A DNA stretch of 7,840 bases from an uncultured Pseudomonadota bacterium (GTDB taxonomy: Bacteria > Myxococcota_A > UBA796 > CAJQPC01): NCBI GenBank assembly GCA_937915955.1, contig CALGIB010000544.1, forward strand, positions 1-7,840, written 5' to 3'. The notes under the pieces are model-generated. The model saw only the letters and a program-made list of their open reading frames with translations, made no database searches and had not been told where the DNA came from. The first letter of the stretch is position 1, and each line of letters begins with the position of its first letter. A program made the translations under genes and the position numbers. This document shows positions 4,904-7,840 of the stretch, one piece after another.

Positions 4904-5806
4904 ATGAAGCTGGGATTGCTGCTGAACCGAGGCCTGAGCAGCGCGGGCGAGAGCACCCAGGAGATCGCCGCGGCCCTGAAGGGGCGCGGGCACAGCGTGC
5001 TGCCCCTGCCCATTCAGGAGCTGGAGCTGAGCCAGCGCGGCCGGCTCCTCAGCGGCGAGCAGGACCTCAACGAGCTGGACGCCGTGCTGATCCGCACCAG
5101 CCCGGGGAGGGACCGGGCCCGAGGGCAAGCGCACCACCTGGCGCTGGACCTGCTGGCTCGCCTGGACGGTCCGCTGGTCCTGAACAACCCCAGGGCCTTG
5201 CAGAGGACGGGCAGCAAGCTCTGGCTGACCGATCTGCCCGAAGAGCTGCGACCGCTCACCTGGATGACGCGCTCCCCGGACCGGGTCCGGAGCATCCTGA
5301 GCGAGCTGGGCGAGGTGGTGGTCAAGCCCCTGACCGGCAGCGGAGGCCGCGGCGTCGTCCGCCTCGACTCCGCCCGCGCGGACCAGGCCAGCGCCATCGT
5401 CGAGCTCCTGGCCGAGCAGGGGCCCGTGCTGGTGCAAGAGGTGCTGCCCGGCGCGGAGGAGGGCGACATCCGCGTGCTGGTGCTGGGCGGTCGCGTCCTG
5501 GGCGCGGTGCGTCGGCGTCCGGGCAGCGGCGAGTTCCGCAGCAACGTGTCCCGAGGAGGCCAGCCCGAGGAGGCCCGCCTGAGCCGGGACCAGCAGAGGG
5601 CCGTGCGGGCGCTGGCCCAGGAGGTCCACCGAGCCGGGATCTGGCTGGCCGGGCTGGACCTGATCGGCACCAAGGCCGTGGAGATCAACGTCTTCTCGCC
5701 GGGCGGCTTCGCGGACGCTGGCGGCTTCGTCGGCCGCGACCTGATCAGGGACCTCTGCGACAACTTCGAGCAGCGCGTGAAGACCTGGAAGCGCACCGGC
5801 ACCTGA
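4904..5806 (+). CDS. ATP-grasp ligase, glutathione synthetase/RimK type
   Basis: This 300-residue enzyme should join a carboxylate to an amine using ATP, with an acyl-phosphate intermediate. The layout matches bacterial GshB: an N-terminal K-L-G-L-L-L-N pre-ATP-grasp strand, L-D-A-V-L-I-R-T (58-65), L-V-L-N-N-P-R-A-L (91-99), then the ATP-binding V-V-V-K141-P-L-T-G-S-G-G-R-G loop and G-L-D-L-I-G...E260-I-N-V-F-S-P (250-266), where Glu and Asn bind metal. The middle, G-D-I-R-V-L-V-L-G-G-R-V and F-R-S-N-V-S-R-G-G (211-219), is closer to RimK-type ligases, so the product may be glutathione or another peptide-like ligation. No GshA-like partner is in the window. Length is near the usual GshB value of about 316. 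No signal peptide, so cytoplasmic. An exact sigma54 promoter lies about 100 nt upstream. The next gene follows after 42 nt on the same strand. Confidence 0.88.
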   Translation: MKLGLLLNRGLSSAGESTQEIAAALKGRGHSVLPLPIQELELSQRGRLLSGEQDLNELDAVLIRTSPGRDRARGQAHHLALDLLARLDGPLVLNNPRALQRTGSKLWLTDLPEELRPLTWMTRSPDRVRSILSELGEVVVKPLTGSGGRGVVRLDSARADQASAIVELLAEQGPVLVQEVLPGAEEGDIRVLVLGGRVLGAVRRRPGSGEFRSNVSRGGQPEEARLSRDQQRAVRALAQEVHRAGIWLAGLDLIGTKAVEINVFSPGGFADAGGFVGRDLIRDLCDNFEQRVKTWKRTGT

Positions 5807-5829
5807 GCGACCCGGGTCAAGCCCGCAGG

Positions 5830-5844
5830 CGCGGGATACCCGCG
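5830..5844 (+). promoter_or_regulatory. Small hairpin just upstream of the lipoprotein start codon
   Basis: CGCGGG-ATA-CCCGCG forms a perfect 6-bp stem with a 3-nt loop, ending 4 nt before the ATG at 5849. No T-run follows, so it is unlikely to terminate transcription. It occupies the place where a ribosome-binding site would be, and no clear one is visible, so it could lower translation. In sequence this GC-rich the stem could be fortuitous. Confidence 0.3.
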
Positions 5845-5848
5845 AGCC

Positions 5849-6922
5849 ATGATCCTGCTGCTGCTCGCGTGCGCCAAGAGCCCTCTGACCCTGGCCTGGG
5901 AGGAGGGCGTCGCCGACATCTACGACGCCGCCCTGTCCGTGGAGGGCGTGCTCTACGTCACCGATGGCTCCACGCTGCGGGCCATCGACGCAGCCAGCGG
6001 AGGCACGCTCTGGTCCGAGGCGCTGCTGTCCACCGCGGCCGGCATGCCCGTGATCGACGAGGACGGGGACGTCATCGTCTGGACCGAGGCGGGCGCGCTG
6101 GCCTACTCGAGCGACGGCGAGCTGACCTGGAGCCGCAGCGCGGAGATGGTGGTCCAGGGGCCCCCGGCTGTGGGCCCCGACGACACGCTCTACTTCCCGG
6201 GCATCACGCTGGCCCAGGACGCCGCCATGGTCACTGCCATGAGCGGGGACCAGGACCTGCTGTGGCAGCACACCTTCGCCCAGCAAGCCACGCTCAGCAC
6301 CCAGCCGGCGCTCGCGGCGGACGGCACCCTGTACGTGGCGCTCTCGGACAGCGGCGGCGGCCTGCTCGTCGCCTTGGACAGCGACGACGGCAGCGAGCTC
6401 TGGAGCGCGCTGCTGCCGGCCCCGCCGAACCGGGACACGCGCCTGGTGCCTCGAGGCGCTCAGGTCATCGTGCTGCTCGGCGACGAGGGCATGGCCAGCG
6501 CCTCGGACGGCACGCTCGGCGCCTTCGAGGCCGGAGACGACCTGCTGCTGGGCGGCTCGGTGGAGGTCTTCATCGCCGACGAGGGCCTGCGGATCACGGG
6601 CCTCCTCGACGAGGACCTGGAGGTGGCCGACCTGGACTGCGGCCCCGGAGCCCTGGACGCCGAGGGGCAGCTCTACGTCAGCTGCGTGCTGCCCGACGAC
6701 CCGGGCCGCACGGTGGTGATCGATCCCAAGGGCCGCGCGCTGATCGGCGAGCCGGCCGACTACGCCCCGGACGACACCCTGCCTGGGCCCTTCCTGGTCG
6801 ACGGCCTGGTGATCTGGCAGATCGGCGCCGGCTTCCGGGCCTGGGAGGGCGCCGGCGAGGCCGACGGCTCGGGCTGGTGGCGGAGCCGCGGCGACGGGCG
6901 CAACACGAACCGCGAGAAGTAA
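5849..6922 (+). CDS. PQQ-like beta-propeller lipoprotein
   Basis: This 357-residue protein probably sits in the outer or inner membrane by a lipid anchor, with its propeller in the periplasm or outside. The N-terminus M-I-L-L-L-L-A-C8 is a minimal signal peptide with lipobox L-L-A-C; it lacks the usual basic residues. The body is made of repeated blades with D-G-T/x-L-Y-V and G-x-x-L-W-S type endings (G-T-L-W-S near 52-56, E-L-T-W-S, D-L-L-W-Q, S-E-L-W-S), typical of PQQ-like/YncE-like propellers. The end, S-G-W-W-R-S-R-G-D-G-R-N-T-N-R, resembles the W-x-x-x-x-x-D-x-x-x-T motif often found near PQQ-propeller termini. It is rich in Asp and Glu. Such folds serve as scaffolds (BamB-like) or sensors; no enzymatic residues are recognisable. 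An alternative is a later start with no lipobox, but no better start is seen. The stop codon overlaps the next start as TAATG, indicating translational coupling. Confidence 0.8.
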   Translation: MILLLLACAKSPLTLAWEEGVADIYDAALSVEGVLYVTDGSTLRAIDAASGGTLWSEALLSTAAGMPVIDEDGDVIVWTEAGALAYSSDGELTWSRSAEMVVQGPPAVGPDDTLYFPGITLAQDAAMVTAMSGDQDLLWQHTFAQQATLSTQPALAADGTLYVALSDSGGGLLVALDSDDGSELWSALLPAPPNRDTRLVPRGAQVIVLLGDEGMASASDGTLGAFEAGDDLLLGGSVEVFIADEGLRITGLLDEDLEVADLDCGPGALDAEGQLYVSCVLPDDPGRTVVIDPKGRALIGEPADYAPDDTLPGPFLVDGLVIWQIGAGFRAWEGAGEADGSGWWRSRGDGRNTNREK

Positions 6923-7512
6923 TGCAGACCTTTGAGATCGTTCACCTCTCGGAGAGACTCCTGGTGGTGGACAAGCCCGCTGGCTGGCTGACCATCCCCG
7001 GCCGAAAGCAGGACGACGAGCGCCCCGTGTTGCGCCAGGTGCTGGAGGCCGAGCACGGCAAGCTCTGGGTGCTGCACCGCCTCGACGCGCCGGTCAGCGG
7101 ACTGGTGGCCTTCGCCCGGACCGCCGAGGTGCACAAGGTGATCAACCGCCTGTTCGAGCAGCGCGAGGTCGAGAAGGTCTACGAGGCCGTCACCTCCGGC
7201 TCGGCCCCCCGAGGCGAGCGCACCTGGAAGGGCGCGCTGCGGCGCGGCAAGAAGCGCAGCTACATCTCGCCCCACGGCAAGCCCGCCGAGACCCGGGCCG
7301 TCTGCCTGGGCGAGGTCACCGGGGGCCTTCGCTGGCGCCTGTTTCCAAAGACAGGACGCACCCATCAGCTGCGGGTACACCTGGCGAGCGCGGGCTTCCC
7401 CATCCACGGAGATGTACTCTATGGATCAGAGATCGTTCATGAAGATGGCATCTCGCTGAGAGCTACCCGCCTGAACATCCCGGGCTTCGGGGACTTCGGC
7501 CTGAAGGCCTGA
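6922..7512 (+). CDS. RluA-family pseudouridine synthase
   Basis: This 196-residue cytoplasmic enzyme should isomerise uridine to pseudouridine in rRNA or tRNA. Motifs in order: L-L-V-V-D-K-P-A-G-W (13-22), L-H-R-L-D55-A-P-V-S-G with the catalytic Asp, K-V-Y-E-A-V (85-90), and K143-T-G-R-T-H-Q-L-R-V-H-L-A-S-A-G-F-P-I-H-G-D (143-164), the RluA signature. It has no S4 RNA-binding domain and is slightly shorter than E. coli RluA (219 residues), so it fits the RluA/TruC-sized group; the target uridine cannot be predicted. The reading frame is open far upstream on this strand, but the homologous part begins at the ATG at 6922, which overlaps the lipoprotein stop codon by one base. The last 150 nt look somewhat less GC-rich than the rest. 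It converges with the MYXO-CTERM gene, with only 4 nt between the stops. Confidence 0.93.
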   Translation: MQTFEIVHLSERLLVVDKPAGWLTIPGRKQDDERPVLRQVLEAEHGKLWVLHRLDAPVSGLVAFARTAEVHKVINRLFEQREVEKVYEAVTSGSAPRGERTWKGALRRGKKRSYISPHGKPAETRAVCLGEVTGGLRWRLFPKTGRTHQLRVHLASAGFPIHGDVLYGSEIVHEDGISLRATRLNIPGFGDFGLKA

Positions 7513-7516
7513 TCCC

Positions 7517-7840
7517 TCAGCGCCGGCGGCGGATCGCCACCAACCCGAGCAGGCCGAGCAGGAAGGCGCCCACGCCCGCGGGAGCCGGCGCGCTGCTGCA
7601 GCCGCAGCCCCCGCCGCCGGTGAACATGCCGTCGGTGCCGGGATCGCCGGGGTCGTCGGTCAGGTCGGTGGGCACGTCGTCGGAGGGGTCCAGGGGATCG
7701 GTGCCGTCGGCGACCTCGGTCCCGTCGTCCACGCCGCCGTCGTCCGTGTCGCTGTCCAGCGGGTCCGTGCCGTGGTCCAGGACCTCCTCGCCGTCGCTCA
7801 GCCCGTCGTCGTCGCTGTCCGCGTCGTTCGGGTCCGTGCC
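7517..7840 (-). CDS. Thrombospondin type 3 repeat protein with MYXO-CTERM-type anchor (C-terminal part)
   Basis: The minus-strand frame enters from the window edge and gives the last 107 residues of a secreted surface protein. Calcium-binding thrombospondin type 3-like repeats come first (G-T-D-P-N-D-A-D-S-D-D-D-G-L-S-D-G-E-E, then further G-T-D-P-L-D units). A Gly/Asp linker follows, then G-G-G-G-C-G-C-S-S, a hydrophobic segment of about 17 residues and four terminal arginines. This tripartite end matches the MYXO-CTERM sorting signal of Myxococcota, which is processed by a rhomboid or CPBP-type myxosortase and fixes proteins to the cell surface. The frame is continuous from 7840; the GTG at 7732 is an internal Val codon, not a start. 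The N-terminal functional domain lies outside the window. Confidence 0.9.
   Translation of the reverse strand, partial: GTDPNDADSDDDGLSDGEEVLDHGTDPLDSDTDDGGVDDGTEVADGTDPLDPSDDVPTDLTDDPGDPGTDGMFTGGGGCGCSSAPAPAGVGAFLLGLLGLVAIRRRR

Noticed and set aside
4859..6286. Minus-strand open frame (475 codons) opposite the ATP-grasp and lipoprotein genes
   Set aside because: Low-complexity Gln/His/Ala/Gly composition without motifs, and the opposite strand has well-supported genes.
4786..6921. Upstream part of a plus-strand frame continuous with the pseudouridine synthase
   Set aside because: Only the part after 6922 shows homology. The upstream part is an Arg/Gly/Pro-rich shadow of the ATP-grasp and lipoprotein genes.

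Overview
The window looks like a piece of a high-GC (by eye about 70%) chromosome from a myxobacterium-like organism (Myxococcota). The evidence is a partial surface protein at the right edge with thrombospondin type 3 calcium-binding repeats and a MYXO-CTERM-type tail (Cys-Gly-Cys, hydrophobic helix, Arg4), an NtrC-type sigma54 activator, and two sequences that match the sigma54 promoter consensus exactly. I see no tRNA, rRNA, CRISPR array, insertion sequence or phage gene.

Left part, all on the minus strand, read right to left from 3196 to 1: an exact sigma54 promoter (TGGCAC-N5-TTGCT, 3207-3222); a small protein with a DUF1858/ScdA_N-like domain and an extremely acidic tail (2781-3179); a 35-nt hairpin that overlaps the ribosome-binding site of the next gene; an orphan sigma54 activator whose receiver domain has lost every phosphorylation residue (1362-2723); an MTAP/PNP-family purine phosphorylase homologue with an altered active site (584-1345); and, after a 159-nt gap, the N-terminal part of a long-chain acyl-CoA synthetase (1-424). 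The first three genes read as one operon that probably includes its own activator.

Centre: a Tat-signal sulfatase (3295-4764, minus strand) that probably starts at TTG and ends in a compact terminator-like hairpin. It lies between two outward-facing sigma54 promoters. The second of these (4787-4802, plus strand) is also an exact consensus match.

Right part, plus strand: a glutathione synthetase/RimK-type ATP-grasp ligase (4904-5806), a PQQ-like beta-propeller lipoprotein (5849-6922) and an RluA-family pseudouridine synthase (6922-7512), the last two overlapping as TAATG. The MYXO-CTERM protein (7517-7840, minus strand) converges on this group.

The most interesting reading is a small sigma54 regulon. 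An activator that cannot be phosphorylated in the usual way is co-transcribed with a DUF1858-acidic protein that might be its input partner, and it may control both outward-facing promoters. This is inference from layout and residues. The promoters and residue substitutions are seen directly.
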